This document shows, piece by piece, positions 1 through 7,455 of a stretch of DNA of 32,579 nucleotides. The translations under genes were made by a program, and so were the position numbers. The notes under the pieces are model-generated. The model was not told the origin of the DNA, ran no database searches, and was given only the letters and a program-made list of their open reading frames with translations. Source of the DNA: DASVEG01 sp036380695 (GTDB lineage: Bacteria > Actinomycetota > Acidimicrobiia > Acidimicrobiales > CADCTF01); assembly GCA_036380695.1 (NCBI GenBank), contig DASVEG010000343.1:1-32579 (forward strand). Direction: 5' to 3'. Each line of letters begins with the position of its first letter. Position 1 is the first letter of the stretch.

Positions 1-1812
1 CACCTCGCGCAGGGTCGCCTCGACGGTCTCGTGCACCGGCGGGTAGTTGAAGAACACCTCGCCCGAAGCCGTGATGTGGGCCGTCGGCTCGCCGTCGGTG
101 ATCATGATGATCTGCTTCGTCCCCGACTGGCGCCCGAGCAGGCGGCGCGAGATCTGGAACGCGTGCTGCATGTTCGTGCCGTAGACGAAGTCCCACGACA
201 CCTCCGGTAGCTGCTCGGGCTTGAGCTCGCGCGCCACCTCGCTGAACCCGACGATCCCGAGGAAGTCACGCGGGTACTGCGACGAGATCAGCGAGTGCAG
301 CGCCATCGCCACCTTCTTCGCGGCGAGGAAGTTGTCGCGCATCGGCATCGACAGCGACAGGTCGAGCATGAGGACGGTCGACGTGCGGGTGAGCGTCTCG
401 GTCCGCTCGATCTCGAAGTCCTCCGGCGACAGGTGGACGGGGACTCCCCCGCCGGTGCGCTGGAGCGCGTTGCGGATGGTCCGCTCGATCTGGAGGTTGA
501 AGGGGTCGCCGAACTCGTAGGGCTTCGTCTCGTACGACCGCTCGTGGCCGACGCCGATCGGGTCGATCTGGTGCTTGCCCATGCGGTCGCGCGCGAGTTT
601 CTGGAACAGGTCGGACAGCGCGTTCTGCCCGATGCGCCGCAGGCCCTTCGGCGTGAGCTCCATGCGCCCTTCGCGGTTCTCGATGAGGCCGGCTTCCTCG
701 AGAAGCTTCGCCAGCTCGCTCAACCGTTCGAGCGACTGCGCGGCCTCGTCGCCGAGCAGGTCGCGTGCACGTTCGACGTCGACGTCTGCGAGCGCGCCTG
801 GGTTCGTCGCGGTGCGGAGCAGGTTTTCGAGGTTGTCGATGTCGCCGAGCTCGTTCATGAGGTCGGCCGCCTCGGCGAACCCGAGCGGGTCCTGACCTCC
901 GAAGTTGTACCGGCGGTCCCACCCTGCCTGCGGGAACTGCGAGCGCAGGTTCTGGCCGAGCCGGTCGAGCTGCCAGCGGAGGTCCATGTCCTCCATCAGT
1001 TGATCCATGAGCGACTGCAGCTGGGCCCGCTGCTCGGGCGTCATCGAGTTCAACATCGCCTGGGCGGCAGCCATCTGCTGCGCGAGCTGCTCGAGCAGCT
1101 CGTCGAGATCCTGCGGGTTGCCGGGGAAGAAGTCGCCGAAGCGCTCCATGAACTCGCGGAACGCCTGCTCGGTGTCCTGCCCCGCCTCCCGCATCTCGAG
1201 CATGCGGTTCAAGTCGTTGAACATGTCCTTCATGCGCTGCATCTGCTCGGGGTCGATGTTCTGCATCGCGCCGGACATCTGGTTGAAGTAGCTCTGCATC
1301 ACCTGCTGGCGAAGCTTGTCGACGAGCTCGTCGAACCGTTCCCTCGCCTCGGACGACGTGAAGTCGTACTGCTGCAGGTCGCGCACCTGCCCCGCGAGGT
1401 CGGGCGGGAGGAAGTCGAGCTTCGTGCGCCGCTCGTTCGCGACCTCCTCGGTGATCTCCTCGCGCCGCTTGTCGCCTGCCTCGCGCGCCTCGGCGACGAG
1501 GTCGTCGAGCGACTGGCGCTCCTGCTCGACGATGTCGCGCAGCTCCTGCGCGATGTCGTCGTAGACGCCGCCGAGGTCGTACTGATCGAGGCGCTCGCGA
1601 CGGCGGCGGCGCAGTTTCTCGAGCAGCTCGCGCACGCCCTGCACGCGTTCGTCGTTGCGGTCGCGGAAGCCGTTCTGGAGCATGCGACGGAGGGCCGCGT
1701 TCAGGTCGCCGTGATACAGGAGGTCGTCGGTGAGCTCCGCGAGCACGTCGTCCGCGTCCAGCTCGAAACCGACCTGCGTCCCGTCCCAACGGGAGTAGCG
1801 GTAACGCGGCAT
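1..1812 (-). CDS. VWA-domain protein (CoxE/BatA-like), 3' end outside window
   Basis: The reading frame starts at an ATG (complement of 1810-1812) and stays open for 604 codons to the window edge, so the C-terminus is missing. The N-terminal two thirds are charged and helical, rich in Gln, Glu, Arg and Met. The C-terminal part shows a von Willebrand A fold with a MIDAS site: a DLSLS motif after VLML, then a Thr in YGTNMQ, then ITDGEP. Proteins of this type usually work with a MoxR/ChlI-like AAA ATPase as a metal- or cofactor-insertion or remodelling chaperone pair. A matching ATPase lies on the same strand at 23686-25092, about 22 kb away, rather than next door. The glycosylase gene diverges 59 nt upstream. 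The VWA assignment is firm; the substrate is unknown. Confidence 0.85.
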   Translation of the reverse strand, partial: MPRYRYSRWDGTQVGFELDADDVLAELTDDLLYHGDLNAALRRMLQNGFRDRNDERVQGVRELLEKLRRRRRERLDQYDLGGVYDDIAQELRDIVEQERQSLDDLVAEAREAGDKRREEITEEVANERRTKLDFLPPDLAGQVRDLQQYDFTSSEARERFDELVDKLRQQVMQSYFNQMSGAMQNIDPEQMQRMKDMFNDLNRMLEMREAGQDTEQAFREFMERFGDFFPGNPQDLDELLEQLAQQMAAAQAMLNSMTPEQRAQLQSLMDQLMEDMDLRWQLDRLGQNLRSQFPQAGWDRRYNFGGQDPLGFAEAADLMNELGDIDNLENLLRTATNPGALADVDVERARDLLGDEAAQSLERLSELAKLLEEAGLIENREGRMELTPKGLRRIGQNALSDLFQKLARDRMGKHQIDPIGVGHERSYETKPYEFGDPFNLQIERTIRNALQRTGGGVPVHLSPEDFEIERTETLTRTSTVLMLDLSLSMPMRDNFLAAKKVAMALHSLISSQYPRDFLGIVGFSEVARELKPEQLPEVSWDFVYGTNMQHAFQISRRLLGRQSGTKQIIMITDGEPTAHITASGEVFFNYPPVHETVEATLREV

Positions 1813-1871
1813 GCGGTCACCCTACGCCCCGGTTCCCGATACGACGACGGCGTGTTCCACACTGCTCCGCC

Positions 1872-2690
1872 ATGCCGGAGGGACACACGCTCCATCGCCT
1901 CGCGATCGATCATCGCCGCGAGCTCGCGGGTGGTCCCGTGTCGACGTCGTCGCCGCAGGGCCGGTTCGCGGAGGAGGCGGCGCGACTCGACGAACGCGTG
2001 CTCGTCGACGTCGACGCGTACGGCAAGCACCTCTTCTACGACTTCGGCGGCGGCGACGTCGTCCACGTTCACCTCGGGCTGCTCGGGCGCTTCTTCCGCC
2101 ACGACCCGCCGCCGCCACCGCCGCGCGACACCGTCCGCCTCCGCATGTCGGGGTTGCACGCCACGGTCGACCTCGTGGGCGCGACCGAGTGCGCGCTCAT
2201 CGACCCTGCGTTGCAGGACGCGATCGTCGGGCGGCTCGGTCCCGATCCGATCCGCCGGGATGCCGATCCGGACCGCGCGTGGGCAAAGCTGCAGCGGCGG
2301 AAGACGCCGATCGGCGCGGCGCTCATGGATCAGTCGGTCGTGTCCGGCGTCGGCAACGTCTACCGAGCCGAGCTCCTCCACGTGCATCGCATCCACCCGG
2401 AGGTCCCGGCCAACGAGATCACGCACGAACAGTGGGACGCGATGTGGGCGACGCTCGTCCGTTGGCTCCGGCGCGCGGTGAAGGACCAAGTCATCATCAC
2501 CGTCGAGCCGAAACTGGTCGGCAAGCCGCGGTCTCGGATCGCCAAGGGCGAGGCCGTGCACGTCTACAAGCGCGACGCCTGCTTCACCTGTGGCGGCGAG
2601 GTCCGCCGGTGGGACATCAGCGGGCGCTGGGCATACGCATGCGAGCGTTGCCAGCGACCTCCGGGGGCCCGTTCCGGGCGAAGCGTGTAA
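1872..2690 (+). CDS. nei: Fpg/Nei family DNA glycosylase (endonuclease VIII-like)
   Basis: This 272-residue protein begins MPEGH, the family signature in which Pro2 is the Schiff-base nucleophile after Met removal and Glu3 is catalytic. Lys52 in YGKHLF is the conserved minor-groove lysine. A helix-two-turn-helix region contains SVVSGVGNVYRAE, and the C-terminus has a zinc finger, CFTC...ACERC, with the Arg of SGRW at the expected position. It would remove oxidised bases and nick the abasic site in base-excision repair. The short length and the MPEGH start fit the actinobacterial Nei group better than Fpg/MutM, so substrate preference is uncertain. The ATG start is fixed by the N-terminal catalytic residues. 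Confidence 0.93.
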   Translation: MPEGHTLHRLAIDHRRELAGGPVSTSSPQGRFAEEAARLDERVLVDVDAYGKHLFYDFGGGDVVHVHLGLLGRFFRHDPPPPPPRDTVRLRMSGLHATVDLVGATECALIDPALQDAIVGRLGPDPIRRDADPDRAWAKLQRRKTPIGAALMDQSVVSGVGNVYRAELLHVHRIHPEVPANEITHEQWDAMWATLVRWLRRAVKDQVIITVEPKLVGKPRSRIAKGEAVHVYKRDACFTCGGEVRRWDISGRWAYACERCQRPPGARSGRSV

Positions 2691-2713
2691 CGAAACGGCC
2701 CGCCGTTCGTATT
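2687..2713 (+). promoter_or_regulatory. Possible ECF-type promoter before the kinase-like gene (leaderless start)
   Basis: GTAAC at 2687-2691 is followed by exactly 16 nt and CGTATT at 2708-2713. This resembles the GAAAC-N16-CGTAYCT signal of the secreted-protein genes downstream, and the sequence after the box (CCTTTAT) resembles that after the A2 box. The GTG start at 2721 falls where transcription would begin, so the mRNA could be leaderless. Each box departs from the consensus and the -35 overlaps the end of the glycosylase gene, so this is tentative. Confidence 0.35.
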
Positions 2714-2720
2714 CCTTTAT

Positions 2721-3806
2721 GTGACCTCGTTGTCGGCGTCCGCGGAGCGAGGGTCGGAACGAGCCCCGCTCGGCGCCGAATTCACCAGAGCGCTCCTCGC
2801 CCTCGACGACCTGCGCCACGACGGTCCGGGCCGCCTCCTCACCGAACTGCGCGACGCGCTCCCCGCGACCGTCGGGTTCCGAGTGGTCGGCATGCGCATC
2901 GCGACCGAGCACGGCGTGCTGGAGGCGGGCGCCCTGGCGGGCTCGACCTTCGAGCGCCGGCTGTGGCGGCGGTGGCGCAGGCGGCGGACGCGTCCTGCGC
3001 TGGCCGAGGACGGAGGTGCCGTGTACGCGCCCGCATGGGGCGGGGGTCGCGTGAACGCCATCGTCCGGGCACAGCCCGTGTGCGACGGCATGAGCCGGCA
3101 CGAGCAGGACATCCTCCAAAGCCTGGCGATGGCGATAGGGCACACGCTCGGGCACCAACAGCTCCACCGCACCGTCGAGCGACGCGAGCGTGAGCTCGCC
3201 TTCGCGGAGGAGCGGGCGAGGGTGGCGTGGGACCTCCACGAGACGGTCGCCGGATTCCTGCGCGCGATCGAGACCACCGCAGGGCACCTGGCCGAGGCGA
3301 CCGCCGCAGACGCGCACGAGGACGCCCGGCTCATCGCCACGCTGAGCCGATCGGGTCGGCGCGAGCTGGAGGCGGTGGTTCGCATGGCCGAACCGCTGGC
3401 GTTCGACCCGAGGGGTCTCGACCAGACCGTGAGGCGCGCCGTCGAAGCGGCCGGTCAGTTGCTCGGGACGGCCGCGGACTTGCGGGTCGCAGGCACCCCG
3501 CGCCCGCTGTCGATGGAGGTGCAACAGCTCCTCCTGCGCGTCGTGTTCGAAGTGCTCCATCGGGTCGGGCGCCACAGCCGGTCGACCGGGGCGGTCGTTC
3601 GACTCGAGTTCACCGATACCTCAGCAGCGATCGTCGTGCGCGACGACGGCGTCGACCTCGCGACCAGGGAATCGACCGACGGCAGGCCGGACGCGCACTT
3701 CGGTCTGCGCGTCGTCCGCCGTCGGGTGGAGGCGGTCGGCGGGTCCATGATCGTCGAGCACCGGCCGCCGCGTGGGCTGTACGTGCGGGCCGAGGTGCCG
3801 GCGTGA
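2721..3806 (+). CDS. NarL-family sensor histidine-kinase-like protein with degenerate ATP-binding motifs
   Basis: The 361-residue protein has a GAF-like N-terminal region (about residues 25-150), a short helix, then an HisKA_3-type dimerisation segment with the phospho-acceptor candidate His173 in WDLHETVAGF. The C-terminal part is HATPase-like and ends HFGLRVVRRRVEAVGG followed by a beta hairpin. There is no membrane segment, so it is probably cytoplasmic. Two ATP-site motifs look damaged: the N-box reads EVLHRVGRH where EALTNxxKH is usual, putting Arg281 in place of the Mg-binding Asn, and the G1 box reads DDGVD instead of DDGRG. No response regulator adjoins it; a small ribbon-helix-helix gene overlaps its stop codon instead. 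It may be a weak kinase or a sensor without kinase activity. The GTG start has no clear ribosome-binding site. Confidence 0.75.
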   Translation: MTSLSASAERGSERAPLGAEFTRALLALDDLRHDGPGRLLTELRDALPATVGFRVVGMRIATEHGVLEAGALAGSTFERRLWRRWRRRRTRPALAEDGGAVYAPAWGGGRVNAIVRAQPVCDGMSRHEQDILQSLAMAIGHTLGHQQLHRTVERRERELAFAEERARVAWDLHETVAGFLRAIETTAGHLAEATAADAHEDARLIATLSRSGRRELEAVVRMAEPLAFDPRGLDQTVRRAVEAAGQLLGTAADLRVAGTPRPLSMEVQQLLLRVVFEVLHRVGRHSRSTGAVVRLEFTDTSAAIVVRDDGVDLATRESTDGRPDAHFGLRVVRRRVEAVGGSMIVEHRPPRGLYVRAEVPA

Positions 3807-4003
3807 GCGGTGGTGCCCGCCGGCGGCGATCGCCCAAGCCGCCAGAGGGAAACATCCGCCTGGAGCTCGACGACGAGACGACGGGTCGGCTGATGGCCGC
3901 CGCTGCCGTTCGCGGCATGCCGCCAGAGGTGCTGATCGCCGAGCTCCTCGTCGCCGCCAGCACCCGGATCGACGAGCTGTTGGACGGTCCCGCCTCGGCC
4001 TGA
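3803..4003 (+). CDS. Small ribbon-helix-helix (CopG/Arc-like) protein
   Basis: A GTG start overlaps the TGA of the kinase-like gene (GTGA), giving a 66-residue protein. After a basic N-terminus (about residues 1-14) comes a beta strand, NIRLELDDET, then two helices, TGRLMAAAAVRG and PPEVLIAELLVAASTRID. This is the strand-helix-helix order of Arc/MetJ/CopG DNA-binding proteins. Coupled translation suggests that it works with the kinase-like protein, perhaps as its output. An AT-rich inverted repeat lies 10 nt after its stop and could be its operator or its terminator. The fold is assigned by pattern only. Confidence 0.6.
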   Translation: MSGGARRRRSPKPPEGNIRLELDDETTGRLMAAAAVRGMPPEVLIAELLVAASTRIDELLDGPASA

Positions 4004-4013
4004 GACGACAATC

Positions 4014-4030
4014 TCCGAAAAATTTTCGGA
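4014..4030. promoter_or_regulatory. AT-rich perfect inverted repeat (operator or terminator candidate)
   Basis: TCCGAAAA and TTTTCGGA flank a single central A, a perfect 8-bp dyad in otherwise GC-rich DNA. It begins 10 nt after the ribbon-helix-helix stop codon and ends 6 nt before the -35 element of the first secreted-protein gene. Position and symmetry suit an operator. A terminator is less likely because a hairpin would have almost no loop. Confidence 0.45.
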
Positions 4031-4036
4031 AAAAGT

Positions 4037-4065
4037 GACACCTTTCACCCCGCTCGTCGTACCTA
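4037..4065 (+). promoter_or_regulatory. ECF-type promoter of A1 with 5' stem
   Basis: GACAC at 4037-4041, a 16-nt spacer, and CGTACCTA at 4058-4065. A short stem, GGAGC/GCTCC at 4074-4087, follows near the expected transcript start. The untranslated leader would be about 80 nt. Confidence 0.7.
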
Positions 4066-4151
4066 GTCACCAAGGAGCGACCGCTCCCAGGTCACGAGGC
4101 GCGGGTCACCCCCGCGCGGTGGGCCGCGAACAAGGGGGACTGCAAAGTCAG

Positions 4152-4859
4152 ATGAATACCAGGAAGCTACGCGCGCTTCTTATCCTTCCCGCCATGCTGC
4201 TGGGCACCATGGTGGCCATGGCCGCGCCTGCAAGCGCGGCAACCGGCGTCGTCGTCTGCGCCGTCGCCGGCACCGTCAACGTCGACCCTGGCGTCGGCCG
4301 CATCCCGCCCGGCTCGAACACCGACGGCACCTATACGTTCGAGCAGGTTGCCCTCGTCTGCGTTGGCGTCAACGACAGCCCGCTCCCGCCGCCCGCTGGC
4401 GCTGGCACGATGACCGGCGTTGGCACGGCGACGTCTGCCGGCGGATTCGGTGTCGGCAACTGCGAGGGCGAGGACCTGCCGCTCATCGGCAGCTTCTGCG
4501 GCACCTATGACGCGACCAACTTCACGGCCGGCGGCGAGTGCCACGGCACCGTCGGTGGCGACGAGGTCGGCAGCCCGGTTGGTGGCGACTGGTCGCTCAC
4601 CTTCGGCCCGCTGATCCTCGGCGGCATCACCTGCGACAGTGGCTCGTATGCCGGCGGCTGGGGCGCCATCGCCCTCGTCGCGGTTCCGAACCCGCTCGCG
4701 CTCGACGGTCAGGTCGCAGGTACGGACCTTCCGCCCGGCGAGTGCGAGGAGCCGAACCAGTTCCCGCGCCCCGCGCCTGAGGTGCCGGACGACCCGGCAG
4801 CCATCTGGTTCTGCCAGATCGCCATCGCGGGCGTGACCGTGATGCAGAGCGTCGTCTGA
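4152..4859 (+). CDS. Secreted eight-cysteine protein, array member A1
   Basis: The ATG at 4152 gives 235 residues starting with a textbook signal peptide (MNTRK, hydrophobic core, APASA-A cleavage near residue 27). The open frame extends upstream to 4035, but only this start puts the signal at the N-terminus. The mature part carries the family landmarks in order: VVCAVAG, GRIPPGS, ALVCVGVND, GTMTGVG, SFCGTYDATNF, GGECHGTVGG, GDWSLTFGPLILGGITC, GAIALVAVP and WFCQIAIAGV, ending MQSVV. Eight cysteines suggest four disulfides and an extracellular beta-rich domain. I do not recognise the family and assign no function. It is the first of eight tandem paralogues and has its own promoter and terminator. 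Confidence 0.85.
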   Translation: MNTRKLRALLILPAMLLGTMVAMAAPASAATGVVVCAVAGTVNVDPGVGRIPPGSNTDGTYTFEQVALVCVGVNDSPLPPPAGAGTMTGVGTATSAGGFGVGNCEGEDLPLIGSFCGTYDATNFTAGGECHGTVGGDEVGSPVGGDWSLTFGPLILGGITCDSGSYAGGWGAIALVAVPNPLALDGQVAGTDLPPGECEEPNQFPRPAPEVPDDPAAIWFCQIAIAGVTVMQSVV

Positions 4860-4926
4860 TCTTCCAACCCCGCGCATCCCGGGAGCCACGGGATGCAACG
4901 AGTTGGTTGATGTGAAGCAAACGAAG

Positions 4927-4955
4927 GAGTGCGGCCGCCACGTGCGGCCGCACTC
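4927..4955 (+). terminator. Rho-independent terminator after A1
   Basis: Perfect 12-bp stem (GAGTGCGGCCGC at 4927-4938 with GCGGCCGCACTC at 4944-4955), a 5-nt loop, then TTT. It lies 68 nt after the A1 stop, before the next promoter. Confidence 0.75.
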
Positions 4956-4981
4956 TTTCGCGTTCCGGCCCCGGTATGACC

Positions 4982-5010
4982 GACACGTCTCCGCTCGGCG
5001 TTCGTATCTC
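4982..5010 (+). promoter_or_regulatory. ECF-type promoter of A2
   Basis: GACAC at 4982-4986, a 16-nt spacer, CGTATCTC at 5003-5010. No leader, ribosome-binding site or start codon follows. The sequence runs within about 12 nt straight into the codons of a signal-peptide cleavage site. Confidence 0.65.
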
Positions 5011-5045
5011 CTTATAGGGCACCGGCGAGTGCGGCCCCGGGGGCG

Positions 5046-5642
5046 GTGGTGTGCGCCGTCGCCGGGGTCATCGACGTCAGCCCTGGTGTCGGCCGGATCC
5101 CGCCTGAGGATGAAAGCAATGGCGCATACACGTTCAACCACGTCGCTCTCGCATGCGTCGGCGCGACCAATGCTCCGCTCGGGCCGACGACCACCGGGCT
5201 CGGCACCATCACGTCGTCCGGCGGCTTCGGTGCTGGCTATTGCAGCGGCACGGCGACGCCGCTGGTGGGCAGCTTCTGCGGCTCGTACAACGCGACCTTT
5301 GGTGGCGGCGGGTGCGCGGGCACCGTCGGCGGCCGCGAGGCTGAGCTCGCAGGCTACGTGGCCGCGGGGCGATGGTCGCTCGTCGTCGGCCCGCTCCTCC
5401 TGGGCGGCCTGACGTGCAGCAGCGGCTCGTACGGACCCGACGGCGTGGGCGTTCTCGCGCTTGTCGCCGCGCCGAACGTCTCCGCGCTCGACGGTTACGT
5501 GCTCGGAACGGACCTCCCGCCTGGCGAGTGTCCCCAGCCGCCGCCGTTCCCGCGTCCCGATCCGAGCGTGCCCGACGATCCCGCCGCCGTTTGGGCGTGC
5601 CAGATCATCGTGGCCGGCGTTGCCGTGATCGCGAACGTCTGA
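5046..5642 (+). CDS. Array member A2, 5'-truncated (probable pseudogene with intact body)
   Basis: The family body is intact from VVCAVAGVIDVSPGVGRIPP to the WACQIIVAGVAVI tail, with all eight cysteines and no frameshift. The start is missing. The frame is open back to 4980, and codons 5022-5045 read PASAAPGA, the last part of a signal peptide, but no ATG, no Shine-Dalgarno and no hydrophobic core precede it. The first possible start is the GTG at 5046, which would give a protein with no export signal. The promoter boxes of the family sit directly upstream, so a deletion of roughly 100-150 nt appears to have removed the leader, the start and most of the signal peptide. The clean body suggests a recent loss or an assembly error. 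Confidence 0.7.
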   Translation: MVCAVAGVIDVSPGVGRIPPEDESNGAYTFNHVALACVGATNAPLGPTTTGLGTITSSGGFGAGYCSGTATPLVGSFCGSYNATFGGGGCAGTVGGREAELAGYVAAGRWSLVVGPLLLGGLTCSSGSYGPDGVGVLALVAAPNVSALDGYVLGTDLPPGECPQPPPFPRPDPSVPDDPAAVWACQIIVAGVAVIANV

Positions 5643-5675
5643 ACCCTGCCGTCGCGGAGTTGTCCGGCCCGATGT

Positions 5676-5704
5676 GACACGTCTGCCCTCGCCGCACGTA
5701 CGTG
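5676..5704 (+). promoter_or_regulatory. ECF-type promoter of A3
   Basis: GACAC at 5676-5680, a 16-nt spacer, CGTACGTG at 5697-5704. The -10 box is the least typical of the set. The leader is short, about 35 nt, and lacks the strong 5' stem seen in other members. Confidence 0.55.
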
Positions 5705-5743
5705 CTCATGAGCTCGCGCGCGCGGGCACAAGGAGGCCGAGCC

Positions 5744-6439
5744 GTGAAGCGTCGAATGGTGTCCGTTCTCGCAACCGTCGCTGCGTTGGGCGCAGCGCTC
5801 GTCGGCATTGCACCTCCGGCGTCCGCCGCCACCGGTGCAGTCGTTTGCGCCGTCGCCGGGACCATGAACGTGTCTGAGGGCTACCGATACCACCCAGCGG
5901 GCGGCTGGGCGTTCGACACCATTGTCTTCGTCTGCGTCGGCGCCAACGACAGCCCGCTACCGCCGCCGGCAGGGGCGGGGACAATGACCGGCGTCGGCAT
6001 GCTCAATGCCGCGGGCCAGTTCGGCGTCGGCAATTGCGGCGGTGTGGCGGCACCGGCACTGGGAAGCTTCTGCGGCACCTACGACGCGAACCTCTTCACC
6101 CTCGGCGGCGAGTGTCATGGGAACGTCGGCGGCGACCAAGGGGCGCACTTGGCCGACATCACCTCGCGCGAGCACGTGCTCCGGGGCGACTGGTCGCTCG
6201 TCACCGGGCCGTTGCTGCTCGGGGGCATGACGTGCAACAGCGGCTCTTACGCCGGCGGCTGGGGCGCGATCGCTCTCGTTGGGGTACCGAACCCGCTCGC
6301 GCTCGACGGTGAGGTGCTCGGCAACGATCTGCCGCCCGGCGACTGCGCTCCTCCCTCCTACACGGTCCCGACCCGTGACGGCGTGTGGGCATGCCAGCTC
6401 GTCCTTGCCGGCGTGATCGTCATGCAGAGCGTGGTCTGA
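5744..6439 (+). CDS. Secreted eight-cysteine protein, array member A3
   Basis: The GTG start is set by AAGGAGG at 5730-5736, seven nt upstream, and by the near-identical leader and signal peptide of A4 (VKRR-VSVLA-VAALGAA). The protein has 231 residues, with signal cleavage after PPASA. It belongs to the short subfamily with A1, A2 and A4: the tail ends MQSVV and the segment before GDWSL is short. It differs in reading GYRYHPAGGWAF where others have GRIPPGS, and it has a small insertion, HLADITSREHVLR, before GDWSL. All eight cysteines are kept. Function unknown. Confidence 0.85.
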   Translation: MKRRMVSVLATVAALGAALVGIAPPASAATGAVVCAVAGTMNVSEGYRYHPAGGWAFDTIVFVCVGANDSPLPPPAGAGTMTGVGMLNAAGQFGVGNCGGVAAPALGSFCGTYDANLFTLGGECHGNVGGDQGAHLADITSREHVLRGDWSLVTGPLLLGGMTCNSGSYAGGWGAIALVGVPNPLALDGEVLGNDLPPGDCAPPSYTVPTRDGVWACQLVLAGVIVMQSVV

Positions 6440-6471
6440 GTCTCGAGCCTCGGCGCGTGCCGACGAAGATC

Positions 6472-6500
6472 GAAACGTTTGGGTCCTGCGTTCGTACCTC
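6472..6500 (+). promoter_or_regulatory. ECF-type promoter of A4 with 5' stem
   Basis: GAAAC at 6472-6476, a 16-nt spacer, CGTACCTC at 6493-6500. A GC-rich palindrome (GCCCGCG, T, CGCGGGC) at 6509-6523 begins 16 nt after the start of the -10 box. Confidence 0.7.
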
Positions 6501-6539
6501 CTTGTAGAGCCCGCGTCGCGGGCGCCGGGAGGTCGAACC

Positions 6540-7205
6540 GTGAAGCGTCGAGTGGTGTCCGTTCTCGCAATCGTCGCCGCGCTGGGCGCAGCGATCGTCG
6601 GCATCGCACCTCCAGCGTCCGCCGCCGCAGGTGCGTGCGCCATCGCCGGAGTCATCGACGTGTCGCCAGGCTGGGACGGCATGGAGTCGACGGGCTTCTA
6701 CGGCTTCGAGCAGGTCGCGTTGGCCTGCGTCGGCGCAACCGGCAACCCGCTACCGCCCCCGGCAGGCGCCGGGACGATGACCGGCATCGGCAACGTGACC
6801 TCGAACGGTGCCTTTGGCGTGGACAACTGTGGCGGCTTCCGCCTTCCCCCCACCGGCAGCTTCTGCGGTACCTACGACGCGACGAACTTCACGGCTGGCG
6901 GTGAGTGCCACGGCACGGTCGGCGGACACCAGCTGGGAAGCGCTTTCGGAGGCGACTGGTCGCTGATCACGGGCCCGTTGCTGCTCGGCGGCATCACGTG
7001 CAACAGCGGCTCCTACGCCGGCGGCTGGGGCGCGATCGCCCTCGTCGTCGTCCCCGTGCCGACCGCGCTCGACGGTCAGGTGCTCGGCACCGACCTTCCG
7101 CCCGGTGAATGCGCCCGCCCCAGCCGGAGGCTGCCGACGCCCGATGGCGTCTGGTTCTGCCAGCTTTCCGTCGCCGGCGTCATCGTCATGCAGAGCGTGA
7201 TCTGA
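6540..7205 (+). CDS. Secreted eight-cysteine protein, array member A4
   Basis: The GTG start has GGGAGGT at 6528-6534 as ribosome-binding site. With 221 residues it is the shortest intact member. Its signal peptide is almost the same as that of A3, so these two probably arose by a recent duplication. The GRIPPGS segment is replaced by GWDGMESTGFYG. The remaining landmarks are present (GTMTGIG, SFCGTYDATNF, GGECHGTVGG, GDWSLITGPLLLGGITC, WFCQLSVAGVIVMQSV), as are the eight cysteines. Function unknown. Confidence 0.85.
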   Translation: MKRRVVSVLAIVAALGAAIVGIAPPASAAAGACAIAGVIDVSPGWDGMESTGFYGFEQVALACVGATGNPLPPPAGAGTMTGIGNVTSNGAFGVDNCGGFRLPPTGSFCGTYDATNFTAGGECHGTVGGHQLGSAFGGDWSLITGPLLLGGITCNSGSYAGGWGAIALVVVPVPTALDGQVLGTDLPPGECARPSRRLPTPDGVWFCQLSVAGVIVMQSVI

Positions 7206-7243
7206 CCTCGTCGCAACACGCACACGGCAGACGGTGGCGCCTC

Positions 7244-7290
7244 CTTTCGAGGCTGACGGGTGCAGCTTCCGCAACCGTCAGCCTCGAAAG
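7244..7290 (+). terminator. Long inverted repeat after A4 (terminator candidate)
   Basis: CTTTCGAGGCTGACGG at 7244-7259 pairs perfectly with 7275-7290, a 16-bp stem around a 15-nt loop, starting 39 nt after the A4 stop. No T-run follows, so it may be a Rho-assisted terminator or an mRNA-protecting 3' hairpin. Confidence 0.6.
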
Positions 7291-7343
7291 CGCGGGCACG
7301 ACGAGGGCACAGCCGACCGCGCGACGCCGTTCTACGAAATCCT

Positions 7344-7372
7344 GAAACTCCCCCCGCTGCCGTTCGTACCTA
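7344..7372 (+). promoter_or_regulatory. ECF-type promoter of A5 with 5' stem
   Basis: GAAAC at 7344-7348, a 16-nt spacer, CGTACCTA at 7365-7372. A weak stem, GAGGC/GCCTC, spans 7380-7402. The roughly 80-nt leader resembles those of A7 and A8, including TTCCGGC and GGCGGA before the ribosome-binding site. Confidence 0.7.
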
Positions 7373-7455
7373 GTTACGGGAGGCAAACGCGTCCTGCGCC
7401 TCGTCGGGCTGGGGAGTTCGTGGTTCCGGCCAGGCGGAGTTCCAAGGGAGGTCGG

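Noticed and set aside
266..1789. Long minus-strand reading frame of 507 residues
   Set aside because: It is an Arg/Ala/Pro-rich shadow in another frame of the VWA gene, which reads through 1-1812 with a clear MIDAS motif.
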